A DNA stretch of 64,000 nucleotides from Clostridiales bacterium (GCA_015258265.1 JABZIP010000002.1:1-64000); one strand, 5' to 3'. Counted from the first letter of the stretch, positions 52,483 to 61,464 are shown. The notes: generated from the sequence alone by a model not told the origin. Translations and numbers: made by a program.

Positions 52483-53007
52483 ATGAGTGAAACACAGGGT
52501 AGGCTGACGACCACGCAGCAATTAACGATTACAGCAATTTTCATTGCACTTACTTTTTTGGCTACATGGTTAATAAAGGTACAAATTCCGTTTTTTGCGG
52601 CAAAAGGAGGTCTTGTGCATCTTGGAAATGTTCCAATGTTCGTTGCGGCTATGGTTTATGGTAGAAAAACAGGCGCGATTGCAGGCGCATTCGGTATGGC
52701 ACTGTTTGATTTAATGGGAGGCTGGATACTTTGGGCTCCGTTTACCTTTGTGGTTGTAGGACTTATGGGGTATACGGTTGGGTTGATTTGCGAAAAATCA
52801 AAAATGAATCCTGTTTTGACAAATATCATAGCAGTAGGTGTTGCGCTTATAATCAAAATCGTAGGATACTATATAGCAGAAGGTGTAATATATGGAAACT
52901 GGATTGCGCCGGCAGCTTCAATTCCCGGAAACATAGTGCAAGTTGTAACGGCAGGAATTATAGTATTACCTATAATTGGAAGAATCAAGCATATGGCGAG
53001 AGTATAA
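52483..53007 (+). CDS. ECF transporter substrate-binding (S) component
   Basis: A 174-residue membrane protein with about five to six helices. The N-terminal TTTQQLTITAIFIALTFLATWLI, the HLGNVPMFVAAMVYGRKTGAIAGAFGMALFDLMGG block (residues about 46-80) and the central helices fit S components for vitamins or related small molecules. ATPase and T subunits are not in the window, so it uses a shared energising module. The substrate cannot be told from sequence alone. GAGGTTATT precedes the ATG; the gene lies 9 bases before the aminotransferase gene, suggesting a PLP-related or amino-acid-derived cargo, which is inference. Confidence 0.82.
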   Translation: MSETQGRLTTTQQLTITAIFIALTFLATWLIKVQIPFFAAKGGLVHLGNVPMFVAAMVYGRKTGAIAGAFGMALFDLMGGWILWAPFTFVVVGLMGYTVGLICEKSKMNPVLTNIIAVGVALIIKIVGYYIAEGVIYGNWIAPAASIPGNIVQVVTAGIIVLPIIGRIKHMARV

Positions 53008-53016
53008 GGAGAAACA

Positions 53017-54153
53017 ATGTATAAGCTGATGACACCGGGACCTACAATGGTCAAAGAAAATGTTATGAAAGCACGCAGCCTTGCATTCACGAATCCGGAT
53101 CTTGATATGGATTTCTTTGAAGATTACAAAGGAATTTGTGATATGATGCAGGAAATTTTGAATACCGAAAATAAGGCGCTGGTACTCGGAGGAGAAGGAA
53201 TACTCGGACTTGAAGCGGCTTGTGCTTCTCTTACCGAAAAAGGGGATAGGGTTTTGGTAATCGAAAACGGTGTATTTGGACGCGGTTTTGCTGACTTTGT
53301 AACTATGTATGGCGGAGAGGCTGTTCTGTTTTCATCGGATTTACATAGACCTGTGGACCTTGCCTCACTCGAGCAATTCTTGGAAAAGGACTCAAATTTT
53401 AAATATGCAACTGTGGTTCATTGCGATACTCCAAGCGGTGTGCTAAACGATGTAACCGGTATATGTAAAATGCTAAAGAAAAAAGGTATAATAACGGTTG
53501 TAGACTCGGTAGCTGCGATGTTCGGTGAAGCGGTAAACGAAATTGACGGTAATATAGATATATTGTGCGGGGGTTCACAAAAAGCACTATCTGCGCCGCC
53601 CGGACTGACTTTGCTCTTTGTAAGCGAGGAAGCGTTTTTTGCTATGGAAAACAGAAAAACACCGATTGCGGGATTTTATGCAAACATCACGCTTTTTAAA
53701 AACTATTACGAAAATAAAGTTTTTCCGTATACAATGCCTATCAGCGATATATATGGACTTGCAAGGGCCCTCAAAAATGTCGAAGAAGATACCGAGATTT
53801 TGCAAAGGCACGAAAAGTTGGCAACTGCGTGTAGAAATGCACTGACCGAAGCGGGACTTTCGTTGTTCTTGGAAACGGGACATTCCAATACTGTTACAGT
53901 TATGAATATACCTGACGGACTTACAGACGAAGCGATTATTGAAGGAATTAAAAAGGATTATGGAATAATGATTGCCGGCAGCTTTGATATAATGGCAGGA
54001 AAGGTGATTCGAATTGGACATATGGGGGAAGGAGCACGCGAGGAAATATTGCGCGCAACGCTTGAAGGTCTCGAAGGAACTCTAAAAAAACTTGGAGTTA
54101 AGTTAACTGCATCAATAGTTGAGAGCTTTGATAAGAATATCGCAAACAGGTAA
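53017..54153 (+). CDS. Class V PLP-dependent aminotransferase (alanine-glyoxylate/serine-pyruvate type)
   Basis: A 378-residue fold type I enzyme: LMTPGPTMV start (residues 4-12), HCDTPSGVLND near 130-140, VVDSVAAMFGE near 163-173 with the PLP-ring Asp, and CGGSQKALSAPPGL near 187-200 with the Schiff-base lysine. This is the pattern of alanine-glyoxylate, serine-pyruvate and (S)-ureidoglycine-glyoxylate aminotransferases. The donor and acceptor are not determinable here. Being next to an ECF transporter and downstream of the D-serine lyase fusion, it may belong to amino-acid breakdown. Confidence 0.88.
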   Translation: MYKLMTPGPTMVKENVMKARSLAFTNPDLDMDFFEDYKGICDMMQEILNTENKALVLGGEGILGLEAACASLTEKGDRVLVIENGVFGRGFADFVTMYGGEAVLFSSDLHRPVDLASLEQFLEKDSNFKYATVVHCDTPSGVLNDVTGICKMLKKKGIITVVDSVAAMFGEAVNEIDGNIDILCGGSQKALSAPPGLTLLFVSEEAFFAMENRKTPIAGFYANITLFKNYYENKVFPYTMPISDIYGLARALKNVEEDTEILQRHEKLATACRNALTEAGLSLFLETGHSNTVTVMNIPDGLTDEAIIEGIKKDYGIMIAGSFDIMAGKVIRIGHMGEGAREEILRATLEGLEGTLKKLGVKLTASIVESFDKNIANR

Positions 54154-54247
54154 TAGCGGTATCTTAAAGACCGATTTGTGTGCAAAGGCGGAAGCGACTA
54201 TTCAGATTGTTTAACTTCCAAAGTCAATTAGGAAAATAAATACATCA

Positions 54248-54287
54248 AAAAAGAGAGCAAACGGATAAAATCACGAGCTCTCTTTTT
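54248..54287. terminator. Bidirectional terminator between convergent genes
   Basis: AAAAAGAGAGC (54248-54258) pairs with GCTCTCTTTTT (54277-54287), 11 bp, with A-run on one side and T-run on the other, serving the aminotransferase gene (+) and the agmatinase-family gene (-). Confidence 0.8.
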
Positions 54288-54338
54288 ATTTGTAATTTAT
54301 GAAAGTGCTATATGAAATTTAGGGATACGACTTGCGCA

Positions 54339-55286
54339 CTATTTACCAAGTTGGAGTTTTCCGACCTGAGCCATCATATTTATGAGTGTTAGCGCAGCAA
54401 GACGGACTGTTATACCCGACGGATCGTATTGAGGTGCAACTTCTACCATATCTATGCCGACGATTTTACCTTTCTTACAGAGCCCTTTGAAAATTGCCAG
54501 AGCTTGATCGTAAAAAAGTCCGCCAGGGTATGGGGATGCGACACCGGGGGCAATAGACATATCGTAGCCGTCGATATCGAATGTTACAAAGTAGCAGTCA
54601 GCATCCGGAATCTTAGCAACTACACCGTCAACCCCGATTTCGTGAGCTTCACGAGCGGAAATCAGCACGCTTCCGTAATCTTTTGCATCCATATAATCCG
54701 AGCGTCTGCCGCTACCGATGCCGCGAAGTCCGATTTGGCACATTTTATCTATATGTTCCATTTCAGACAATCTTCTCATGGGGCTTCCGTTGCCGTATGC
54801 TTGAGGACCGACATGATCTGTCCAGTCGAGGTGCGCATCGAATTGTACTATGCTTATTTTCTTTCCATATGCTTCCAGCGCACGACCTACGGGAATAGTT
54901 ATTGAGTGATCGCCTCCCAGTACCACGGGAATAGTGCCGTTTTTTATGATTTTGCGTACCGCATATTCAATGCGCTTAAACGAGTATGCAAGATCGCCTT
55001 GCAATATATCTGCATCGCCACAATCGACTATTTTTAACGGTTCTGCGAGGTACTGCATATCGTCTTCGAAGTCGTAAAAACCGGTAGGACCTTTGGCGTA
55101 TTGCGTGGAGGCTTCGCGGATTCTGCGCGGTCCCAATCTTGCTCCGCTCAAAAAACCTACACCCAAATCGTAGGGAACACCTAAAATTGCCATATCCGCC
55201 TCGCCCATCTCGTCGAGATTGGTGCAAATTGGGAATTTAGAAAATGAGCAAATTCCTGTAATTGCTTGATTTATATTTGATGACAT
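54339..55286 (-). CDS. Agmatinase-family ureohydrolase
   Basis: A 315-residue arginase/agmatinase-fold protein. The binuclear manganese ligands are present: GGDHS (near 124-128), the DAHLDW block (about 149-154) and FDIDGYDMS (near 239-247). An agmatinase-like GARLGPRRIREAS block lies near 48-60. In the substrate loop, GNGSPMRR stands where agmatinases have an HG..F-type sequence, so the substrate could be another guanidino compound. It would release urea and an amine. AGTAAAAA-rich upstream, ribosome binding site AGGAG on the minus strand at about 55293-55298. Confidence 0.85.
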   Translation of the reverse strand: MSSNINQAITGICSFSKFPICTNLDEMGEADMAILGVPYDLGVGFLSGARLGPRRIREASTQYAKGPTGFYDFEDDMQYLAEPLKIVDCGDADILQGDLAYSFKRIEYAVRKIIKNGTIPVVLGGDHSITIPVGRALEAYGKKISIVQFDAHLDWTDHVGPQAYGNGSPMRRLSEMEHIDKMCQIGLRGIGSGRRSDYMDAKDYGSVLISAREAHEIGVDGVVAKIPDADCYFVTFDIDGYDMSIAPGVASPYPGGLFYDQALAIFKGLCKKGKIVGIDMVEVAPQYDPSGITVRLAALTLINMMAQVGKLQLGK

Positions 55287-55348
55287 TTTTTACTCCTATA
55301 TTTAAAACAGAAATTTGACGAAAGCGTCATAAGTTTATAAGTTATAAG

Positions 55349-55375
55349 TAAAAAGCCACAACTGACGTTGTGGCT
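55349..55375 (-). terminator. Terminator downstream of tRNA-Lys
   Basis: On the minus strand AGCCACAA/TTGTGGCT (55375-55368 with 55361-55354) forms a perfect 8-bp stem followed by a T-run, directly after the tRNA 3' end. Confidence 0.7.
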
Positions 55376-55378
55376 GAT

Positions 55379-55454
55379 TGGTACACCCACACGGGCTCGA
55401 ACCGTGGACACCCTGATTAAGAGTCAGGTGCTCTACCAACTGAGCTATGGATGC
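55379..55454 (-). tRNA. tRNA-Lys (anticodon CTT)
   Basis: A 76-base cloverleaf with encoded CCA on the minus strand. The acceptor stem GCATCCA pairs with TGGGTGT, the D arm carries AGCTCAGTTGGTAGAGC, the anticodon loop is CTCTTAA between CCTGA/TCAGG, and the T arm holds GGTTCGAGCCC. The CTT anticodon reads AAG. Confidence 0.95.
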
Positions 55455-55555
55455 GCAATGCGTGCCTTCGCTAGGCACGTATTATATGATAACAAAAGTT
55501 TTTAGTCTTGTCAACATTTTTTTTGGTAATTTGTAATTTTGCTTGCAAATTAAAG

Positions 55556-56218
55556 TTAATCTACAACTGTCAAAATTTCCTCTACGCTTTTTTTGCTCGG
55601 ACTTTTTTGATCCGGCATGGGCACGCCGATAGCAAACATATTCGCAAAGTAGAAGCCCTGCAAATCAAAGTGTATTTCTTTGATTAGGAACTCCTCAATC
55701 TCGGAAGCTGCATAGTTCGCGCTTGTCAGCCAGCAAGTTCCGTAACCTTTATCGATTGCTGCAAGCGTAAGGTTTTCGCACGCTGCACCGATATTTTGCA
55801 TACCGGGATTTCGAAATCTCAGCAAATCGGTTAATATAGGATGTGTTTCGTAGACCAACTTGTATTCGTTGAAACCCGACGGGATATAGTCCTTTGCCAA
55901 GGTGATGATGACAGCGGGAGCGCTATCTCGCCAGAAGACAGTGAAATTTTTACAAAATTTCCTGAAACGATTTGCCTGTTCGCTATCTTTTTCTTCCATC
56001 ATCTTTGCAACCGCTTCGTTTTTCGCACTTATCAAGTCTGCTAATTTTTGCAATAAATCTCTGCGCTTAATCGCCACAAAATGCCAGTTTTGAACGTTTT
56101 TACCGGACGGCGCCTTGCCGGCGGCTTCAATGATAGCTCTTAAATCTTCATTTGGAATATCGCCCTCTTGGTATTTTCTGATGCTTTGACGCATGTTTAT
56201 TACATCTAAAAATTCCAT
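55556..56218 (-). CDS. Nitroreductase-family flavoprotein
   Basis: A 220-residue FMN-dependent nitroreductase-like protein: DVINMRQSIRKYQEGDIP near 5-22 with the FMN phosphate contact RxSxR, EAAGKAPSGKNVQNWHFV near 31-48, a GAACENLTLAAIDKGYGTCWLT block near 145-166 and an AIGVPMPDQKSPSKKSVEEI end. It likely uses NAD(P)H to reduce nitro or quinone compounds. The ATG is chosen two bases after the alr stop with GTGAGGT before it; a longer frame reaches 56263. Operon with alr. Confidence 0.88.
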   Translation of the reverse strand: MEFLDVINMRQSIRKYQEGDIPNEDLRAIIEAAGKAPSGKNVQNWHFVAIKRRDLLQKLADLISAKNEAVAKMMEEKDSEQANRFRKFCKNFTVFWRDSAPAVIITLAKDYIPSGFNEYKLVYETHPILTDLLRFRNPGMQNIGAACENLTLAAIDKGYGTCWLTSANYAASEIEEFLIKEIHFDLQGFYFANMFAIGVPMPDQKSPSKKSVEEILTVVD

Positions 56219-56220
56219 AT

Positions 56221-57354
56221 TTACCTCACATAAACTTTTGGTAATCTCTGACCGAATGCACAAGTGATTTCGTAGTTGATAGTGCCGGTTGCGTCTGCGA
56301 TGTCGTCTGCAAGTATTGTATTCTTTCCGTCGCTGCCCATTATTATCACTTCATCGCCTATTTTTACATTTGGAACATCCGTAACATCTACCATGCACTG
56401 GTCCATACATATGTTGCCTGCGATAGGAGCAATTACACCGTTAACGATTACCTTTGCAAATTGTGAATAAGGGCGTGGGTAACCGTCAGCATATCCCAAA
56501 GCTAATGTAGCTATTTTGCTAGGTCGCTTTGAAATGAATTTCCTGCCGTAACCTGTCGAGAATCCGACAGGGACATCTTTTAGATGAACAATGTTTGCCT
56601 TTACAGACATCACAGGCTTAAGTTCAAGCTCGTTTTTGTCAACTTCGTGGCTGGGATAGCAACCGTAAAGGATGATACCGGGACGCACTGCGTCGTAGTG
56701 TATAGTTGGTATTTCCATAATTGAAGCACTGTTTGCCAGCGTTCTGAACGGAATGTCTACGCCGGCTTCGATAAGTTTCTTGTAGAACTCCATATATCTG
56801 TATTCTTGCAGTTTCGCAAAGCTCTTGTCGTAAGCATCTGCTGTCGCCATATGCGAGAAAATACCTTTGATTTTGAAATTCGACAGCTCGGAAATTTGCT
56901 TAATTTCCTCAATAGCGGAATTGTCGTCAGTCAAATAGCCGATTCTACCCATTCCCGAATCAAGTGCGATTAGTCCGCTGACAGTTTTTCCTGCTTTTTT
57001 GGCAGCTTCGGATATAGCTTTTGCATTTTCCAAATGGCATACAACAGGGGTAATGTCATATTCAACAAGTACATCAGCGTACATATCAGGTGTTAGACCA
57101 AGCATTATAATTTCTTCTTTTGCACCTGCTTCTCTGAGTGTAATCGCTTCTTGCAATGTTGCAATCGCAAATGTTTTGACGCCGTTTTCGCGAAGCACTT
57201 TCGCAACCTCTACGGAACCGTGCCCGTAAGCATCTGCTTTTATTACACCTATAATTTCTCTGCCGCTTGCCTTTTTCTTGATATTTTTGATATTGAAATC
57301 AAGATTTGACAAATTTACTTCGACCCATGCCGGTCTGATAGCTTCTTTTACCAT
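56221..57354 (-). CDS. alr: Alanine racemase
   Basis: A 377-residue fold-III PLP racemase: VIKADAYGHG with the PLP lysine at 39, ALDSGMGRIGY near 127-137, the second catalytic tyrosine in STGYGRKF near 264-271, and MDQCMVDVTD near 318-327. It supplies D-alanine for peptidoglycan. The gene lies between the nitroreductase and the DtxR-family regulator on the minus strand, 13 bases after the latter, so all three form one operon. Confidence 0.95.
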   Translation of the reverse strand: MVKEAIRPAWVEVNLSNLDFNIKNIKKKASGREIIGVIKADAYGHGSVEVAKVLRENGVKTFAIATLQEAITLREAGAKEEIIMLGLTPDMYADVLVEYDITPVVCHLENAKAISEAAKKAGKTVSGLIALDSGMGRIGYLTDDNSAIEEIKQISELSNFKIKGIFSHMATADAYDKSFAKLQEYRYMEFYKKLIEAGVDIPFRTLANSASIMEIPTIHYDAVRPGIILYGCYPSHEVDKNELELKPVMSVKANIVHLKDVPVGFSTGYGRKFISKRPSKIATLALGYADGYPRPYSQFAKVIVNGVIAPIAGNICMDQCMVDVTDVPNVKIGDEVIIMGSDGKNTILADDIADATGTINYEITCAFGQRLPKVYVR

Positions 57355-57367
57355 AATATACCTTCCT

Positions 57368-57736
57368 TTATTGATTTAGTAGGTGCTCGCGCATTTTTTG
57401 GTATGTTTCCTCAGAAAGGTCATGCTCTATCCTGCAAGCATCTTTTACTGCGTTTTCTTCGCTGACACCAAGCACATCCATAAGAAACTTGGATATGTTG
57501 TTGTGGCGATCGTAAATACGCTCTGCCAAGGCTTTTCCTTTATCGGTGAAAGTAATAAGCCCTTTTTCGTCAACGAGAATGTAGTCGGACCGCTTCAAAA
57601 TGCCCACAGCTCGGCTAATGCTCGGTTTGGAATAACCTAAGTGTGTGGCGATATCTACTGAACGAACCTGCCCATTTTTATTTTGCAAAATAAGTATGGT
57701 TTCGAGATAATCTTCGCCGGATTCATAAATTGCCAT
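57368..57736 (-). CDS. DtxR/MntR-family metal-dependent regulator
   Basis: A 122-residue DtxR-type repressor without the SH3 domain, as in MntR. Winged helix at about 8-70 (SVDIATHLGYSKPSISRAV). Metal ligands by alignment: D9 and E12 in EDYLE, His in DRHNNISKFL, then C-x-x-E-H in DACRIEHDLS. B. subtilis MntR has Glu at the Cys position while iron-sensing DtxR has Cys, so the site is mixed and the sensed metal (Mn or Fe) is uncertain. It may control feo and DUF3793/flavodoxin through the boxes at 38451 and 41687. GGAGGGAG precedes the ATG. Confidence 0.9.
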   Translation of the reverse strand: MAIYESGEDYLETILILQNKNGQVRSVDIATHLGYSKPSISRAVGILKRSDYILVDEKGLITFTDKGKALAERIYDRHNNISKFLMDVLGVSEENAVKDACRIEHDLSEETYQKMREHLLNQ

Positions 57737-57779
57737 AAACTCCCTCCATAAATTAAAGTATTTTGTCTTAGCAGGTACT

Positions 57780-57808
57780 ATTATAGACCTAAAAGCGGCG
57801 CTTGTAAA
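57780..57808 (-). promoter_or_regulatory. Sigma-A promoter of the dtxR-alr-nitroreductase operon
   Basis: On the minus strand TTTACA (57808-57803), 17-base spacer, TATAAT (57785-57780). It lies about 45 bases upstream of the regulator gene. Confidence 0.7.
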
Positions 57809-57920
57809 TTGTTTTTAGAATAAATGATAACGCTATTTACAAATATACCCAATTATGATATTATATAGAAAACAAATCTGAATATTATGGACAGCAAATG
57901 ATAAAAGGGGTATAATTATA

Positions 57921-58949
57921 ATGTATAGAGATGAAGAAAATTTAGATATAGAAAAATTGGAAAGTGAAGATTGTATAGAAACATCGGAGAAAAGCGAAGA
58001 GAGTAATATAGAAGTTATAAGCGTAAATCATGAAATCAAGGATAGTTATAAATCGTTAAATACTGCGAATAGGAAAATTAAAGATAGCGTATTTACAGAT
58101 TTATTTAAAGACAAGGAAAATTTGAGAAAGTTGTATGCAACGTTTTATGAAGATGAATCCAAATATAAAGACGAGGATTTCAAAATTCTTACACTTTCGC
58201 CGGTGCTTGCAAATACAGTGTATAACGATTTAGGATTTATGGTAGGAAACAGGCTTATAGTGCTTGTTGAGGAACAGAGCAGCTACAATCCGAATATGCC
58301 TATCCGCATGTTGATATATGCAGCATATACTTATCAAAAGTATATATTCGAAAACGAACTTAATATATACGCAAGTAATCGAATTAAGATACCGAGTGCA
58401 GATTTTATAGTATTGCATACATTTGACGCCACAATAGAGCAGGGAAAAGATATGAAGCTATCGGATTCGTATATAGAAAAAGGAAGCGAAGATGAAGTAA
58501 GATTGGAACTCAAGGTTCGGGCAGCAGGTAAAGAAATAAAAAAACGCAGTATAGTCTATGAATACATAATGTTTTGCCAAATATATACCAAAGAGATTAA
58601 GGGGGCAACGACAAATGCGGATAAGTTAGCTGCAGTAAGGCGAAGTATAAAGTATTGCAAGGAACACAATATATTGAGAGACTATTTGGAGAAGAAGGAA
58701 GCAGAGGTGGCTGAAATGATGATGAGTTTATTTACACAAGAAGAAATAACTGATATGTTTATTAAGGAAGCAAAAAACGAAGGCATATCCATGGGCAGAA
58801 GCGAAGGAATATCTATGGGCAGAACAGAGGGTTTGCGAGAGGGACGAATCAGCACTGCCCAAAAGATGCTGGACAAGGGAATGAGCGTAGAGGAAATACA
58901 GGAAATGACGGATTTAAGCATTGAAGATATCAAAGCACTGAAAGCCTAA
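57921..58949 (+). CDS. Rpn/PD-(D/E)XK nuclease-family protein
   Basis: A 342-residue protein of the Rpn recombination-promoting nuclease or putative transposase family. DSVFTDLFKDKENLRKLYATF near 49-69 opens the domain; DLGFMVGNRLIVLVEEQSS near 106-124 carries the Asp and the ExQ of the PD-(D/E)XK active site; FIVLH and SDSYI blocks follow. The C-terminal part has a helix (about 230-280) and tandem GISMGRSEG/GISMGRTEG repeats (about 287-300), typical of the family. These proteins cut DNA and spread as multigene families. The gene has AT-rich upstream DNA and a duplicated 65-bp fragment of itself downstream. Confidence 0.85.
   Translation: MYRDEENLDIEKLESEDCIETSEKSEESNIEVISVNHEIKDSYKSLNTANRKIKDSVFTDLFKDKENLRKLYATFYEDESKYKDEDFKILTLSPVLANTVYNDLGFMVGNRLIVLVEEQSSYNPNMPIRMLIYAAYTYQKYIFENELNIYASNRIKIPSADFIVLHTFDATIEQGKDMKLSDSYIEKGSEDEVRLELKVRAAGKEIKKRSIVYEYIMFCQIYTKEIKGATTNADKLAAVRRSIKYCKEHNILRDYLEKKEAEVAEMMMSLFTQEEITDMFIKEAKNEGISMGRSEGISMGRTEGLREGRISTAQKMLDKGMSVEEIQEMTDLSIEDIKALKA
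58658..58722 (+). repeat. 65-bp direct repeat, copy 1 (within Rpn gene)
   Basis: Identical by eye to 58954-59018, offset 296 bases. This copy codes for the KEHNILRDYLEKKEAEVAEM segment of the Rpn-type protein. Confidence 0.85.
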
Positions 58950-58953
58950 GCTC

Positions 58954-59018
58954 CAAGGAACACAATATATTGAGAGACTATTTGGAGAAGAAGGAAGCAG
59001 AGGTGGCTGAAATGATGA
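58954..59018 (+). repeat. 65-bp direct repeat, copy 2 (Rpn relic)
   Basis: Copy of 58658-58722 five bases after the Rpn stop codon. It is not part of an open gene and is best read as a remnant of a duplicated Rpn tail or a recombination footprint. Confidence 0.8.
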
Positions 59019-59060
59019 GCAGAAATAAGCGCACTAAATAAAAAACAATTTGACAAATTA

Positions 59061-59089
59061 TTGACAAAGTAAATTTCATAAAGTACAAT
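59061..59089 (+). promoter_or_regulatory. Sigma-A promoter of the dipeptidase gene
   Basis: TTGACA at 59061-59066 and TACAAT at 59084-59089 with a 17-base spacer, 41 bases before the start codon. Confidence 0.75.
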
Positions 59090-59129
59090 TAAGGCAAATA
59101 CAAAATCATGTGTGAAAAGGAGAAAAGAC

Positions 59130-60836
59130 ATGAAAAGATTTGCAGTATGCTTTTTAGCATTGGCACTTGTGTTTGGGCTTGGAACTACAGGTGTATTTGC
59201 GTGTTCCGCAGTTTATGTGGGCAAAGATGTAAGTACAGATGGAAGCACAATAGTTGCCAGAAGTGAAGACCAAGGAACAGGCGCATACAACAAGATGTTT
59301 GTTGTAGTACCCAGAGTTGAGAACCAACCGGGAAGATTCCTGACGGACGTTCAAGGATTCAAGTATCCTCTACCTGCAACGACTTACAAGTACACTATGG
59401 TACCTGATGCTTCAGGCTATGGCGACGGTGTGTACGCAGGAGCTTCTACCAACGAGTACGGACTTAGCATATCGGCTACGGTTTCCGCATCTCCGAGCGA
59501 GGCAGTTGAGAAGGTTGATCCGTTTGTTGAAGGAGGCCTAAGAGAGGCTGCACTTACAGAGCTTGTTGCTGCAACCTGCAAAACTCCTAAAGAGGGCGTT
59601 GAAAGATTAGCAGAGGTGATAGAAAAATACGGTTCGGAAGAAGGCAATATTATATTCCTTGCTAACAAAGAAGAGGGCTGGTTATTCGAAGTTTATAGCG
59701 GACATCTTTGGGCGGCACAAAAAATGCCTAATGATAAAGTTGCAATGTTTGGAAACCAGTTTATGATTGGAACTGTTGATCCTGCCGATACAGAAAACTT
59801 TATGTATCAAAAGGACCTTTTCACTACAGCTGACAAGAACAACTGGACAGTCAAGGTAAACGGGAAAGTACACTTGGCTGCAACATTCGGTGAGCCTAGA
59901 GAAGATTACTCAAATATGAGAACTTGGATGGGACACAAAATTATGTCGCCTAGCACAATAGGTGAATACAAGACCAGCGATATGTATCCGCTATTTTATT
60001 CACCGGACAAAAAAGTTTCAGTGCTTGAGGTTATGGATATATTGAGAAACAGATTTGAAGGAACAAAACTTGATGCTTCTCTTCCTGAAAACAAAGGACT
60101 TAGAGTAATCGGCGTTGAAAGACAATCTCAGATTCATGTTATGCAGATGAAGGATAAATATCCTGCTGAAATGGGAGCACTTCAGTGGCTTGCATTCGGT
60201 AATGCTGAGCATTCCGTATTCCTACCTAACTTTAGCGGTATTACAGATACATACAAGGCATACAAGGTAGACGGAGAAAGATATAATCCTGACGGAGCAT
60301 ATTGGAAATACAAGAGAATTTGCGCTTTGGCTGAGCAAAACAGACCTTTCTACGGACAGGGCGTAAAGGATTACTGGAAATTCTGGGAAGAAGTTCTATA
60401 CAATCAAATGCAATACGAGGAAAATGTAGTTATAGACCTTTACAAGAAAGATCCTGCAAAAGCAAAAGAGTATGTTACAAACTTGCATATGGCAACTGCA
60501 GCGCAGTTCTGCAATAGAGCAGATCATCTATATAACGATTTGTTATTCTTTGTTATGGACAGAAATGGCAGAACAGCTAAGAAGATGGGCGGTCCGTTTG
60601 TAGCTGAAATCGGTCTTAGAGATGCGGCTGTAGCTAAGGGATATACGCTCAAGTGGCAAGGAAATGACCAGCCTGTTGAGATTACAAAAGGTGATACTAC
60701 TTATAGCTTTGAAGTAGGAAAAGACACTTGCAATTTGACAAAGGCAGGAAAGACTACGGCAGTTAAGTTGGATTTTGCACCGCTTGTAGATGCCGGCACT
60801 ATATATGTACCGCTTAGTGTAGCAAAACAGCTTTAA
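59130..60836 (+). CDS. Secreted C69-family dipeptidase
   Basis: A 568-residue protein with a signal peptide (cut likely after VFA, residues about 1-21), leaving Cys as first residue of CSAVYVGKDVSTDGST. C69/U34 peptidases are Ntn hydrolases that use an N-terminal Cys nucleophile, so signal cleavage could also mature the enzyme. The family core (RSEDQ, EYGLSISATVS, EEGWLFEVYSGHLWAAQ) runs to about 500. The last ~60 residues form a beta domain ending DFAPLVDAGTIYVPLSVAKQL, like a copper-amine-oxidase N-terminal-type module. It probably degrades peptides outside the cell for amino-acid fermentation. AAGGAG precedes the ATG; a GTG 18 bases upstream is less likely. Confidence 0.9.
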   Translation: MKRFAVCFLALALVFGLGTTGVFACSAVYVGKDVSTDGSTIVARSEDQGTGAYNKMFVVVPRVENQPGRFLTDVQGFKYPLPATTYKYTMVPDASGYGDGVYAGASTNEYGLSISATVSASPSEAVEKVDPFVEGGLREAALTELVAATCKTPKEGVERLAEVIEKYGSEEGNIIFLANKEEGWLFEVYSGHLWAAQKMPNDKVAMFGNQFMIGTVDPADTENFMYQKDLFTTADKNNWTVKVNGKVHLAATFGEPREDYSNMRTWMGHKIMSPSTIGEYKTSDMYPLFYSPDKKVSVLEVMDILRNRFEGTKLDASLPENKGLRVIGVERQSQIHVMQMKDKYPAEMGALQWLAFGNAEHSVFLPNFSGITDTYKAYKVDGERYNPDGAYWKYKRICALAEQNRPFYGQGVKDYWKFWEEVLYNQMQYEENVVIDLYKKDPAKAKEYVTNLHMATAAQFCNRADHLYNDLLFFVMDRNGRTAKKMGGPFVAEIGLRDAAVAKGYTLKWQGNDQPVEITKGDTTYSFEVGKDTCNLTKAGKTTAVKLDFAPLVDAGTIYVPLSVAKQL

Positions 60837-60874
60837 TAGAGTTGCCACATTAGGTGTGCGCGGATAAATACGAC

Positions 60875-60908
60875 AAAAGGCTTTAGCTTCCATAGCTGAA
60901 GCCTTTTT
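60875..60908 (+). terminator. Terminator after the dipeptidase gene
   Basis: A 13-bp stem with one mismatch (60875-60887 with 60895-60907), loop of 7, ending in T-run. Confidence 0.8.
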
Positions 60909-60999
60909 CTTTTTAGGGAATGTATTAAATTGTATTTCGGGGTATAAAACTCGATATATAAAGGAAATTTTAAGAGGAAGTGAAATACGGAGGTGTATT

Positions 61000-61464
61000 A
61001 TGTTTAGAGAATCAAGAAAACCGGAAAAAACTTTGAGCGAATCGGAAATGAGAGAAATCCTTACAACTGCGGAATATGGAGTTTTGTCGACGGTAGGCGA
61101 GGACGGATATCCATATGGCATTCCGGTAAATTTTGTTTACGATGGGGAAAACCTATATTTTCATGGCGCAAAAGAGGGGCATAAGGTTGATAATTTAAGG
61201 TTTTCGAATAAAGTCGCGTTTACGGTTGTCGTGGATACGCAGGTATTACCGAAAGAATTTAATACGAAATTTAGGAGCGTAATAGTTTTTGGAAAGGCGA
61301 TGATTGCAACAGATGAAGAGCGAAGCAAGGTATTTGAATTGATATTGGAAAAATATGCGCAGACAAATATAGAAAATGGACACAAGTATGTTGCACATTC
61401 GGGGCATGAAGCGGATATTTATAAAATACAGATTGAGCACGCCTCTGCGAAAGGTAAAAAATAA
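61000..61464 (+). CDS. Pyridoxamine 5'-phosphate oxidase-like (NimA-type) flavoprotein
   Basis: A 154-residue split-barrel flavin-binding protein: AEYGVLSTVGEDGYPYGIPVNFVYD near 25-49, LYFHGAKEGHKVDNL near 52-66 and RSVIVFGKAMIATDEERS near 91-108. NimA-like members bind FMN or haem and some reduce nitroimidazoles. The substrate here is unknown. GGAGGTG precedes the ATG at good spacing. Confidence 0.87.
   Translation: MFRESRKPEKTLSESEMREILTTAEYGVLSTVGEDGYPYGIPVNFVYDGENLYFHGAKEGHKVDNLRFSNKVAFTVVVDTQVLPKEFNTKFRSVIVFGKAMIATDEERSKVFELILEKYAQTNIENGHKYVAHSGHEADIYKIQIEHASAKGKK

Noticed and set aside
55379..55454. tRNA-Lys as attachment site of the element
   Set aside because: It is 17 kb to the right of the element boundary, and no repeat of its 3' end was noticed near 38 kb.
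57868..57900. Promoter directly before the Rpn gene
   Set aside because: There are TATTAT-like boxes in AT-rich sequence but no -35 element at the right distance, so no site is claimed.
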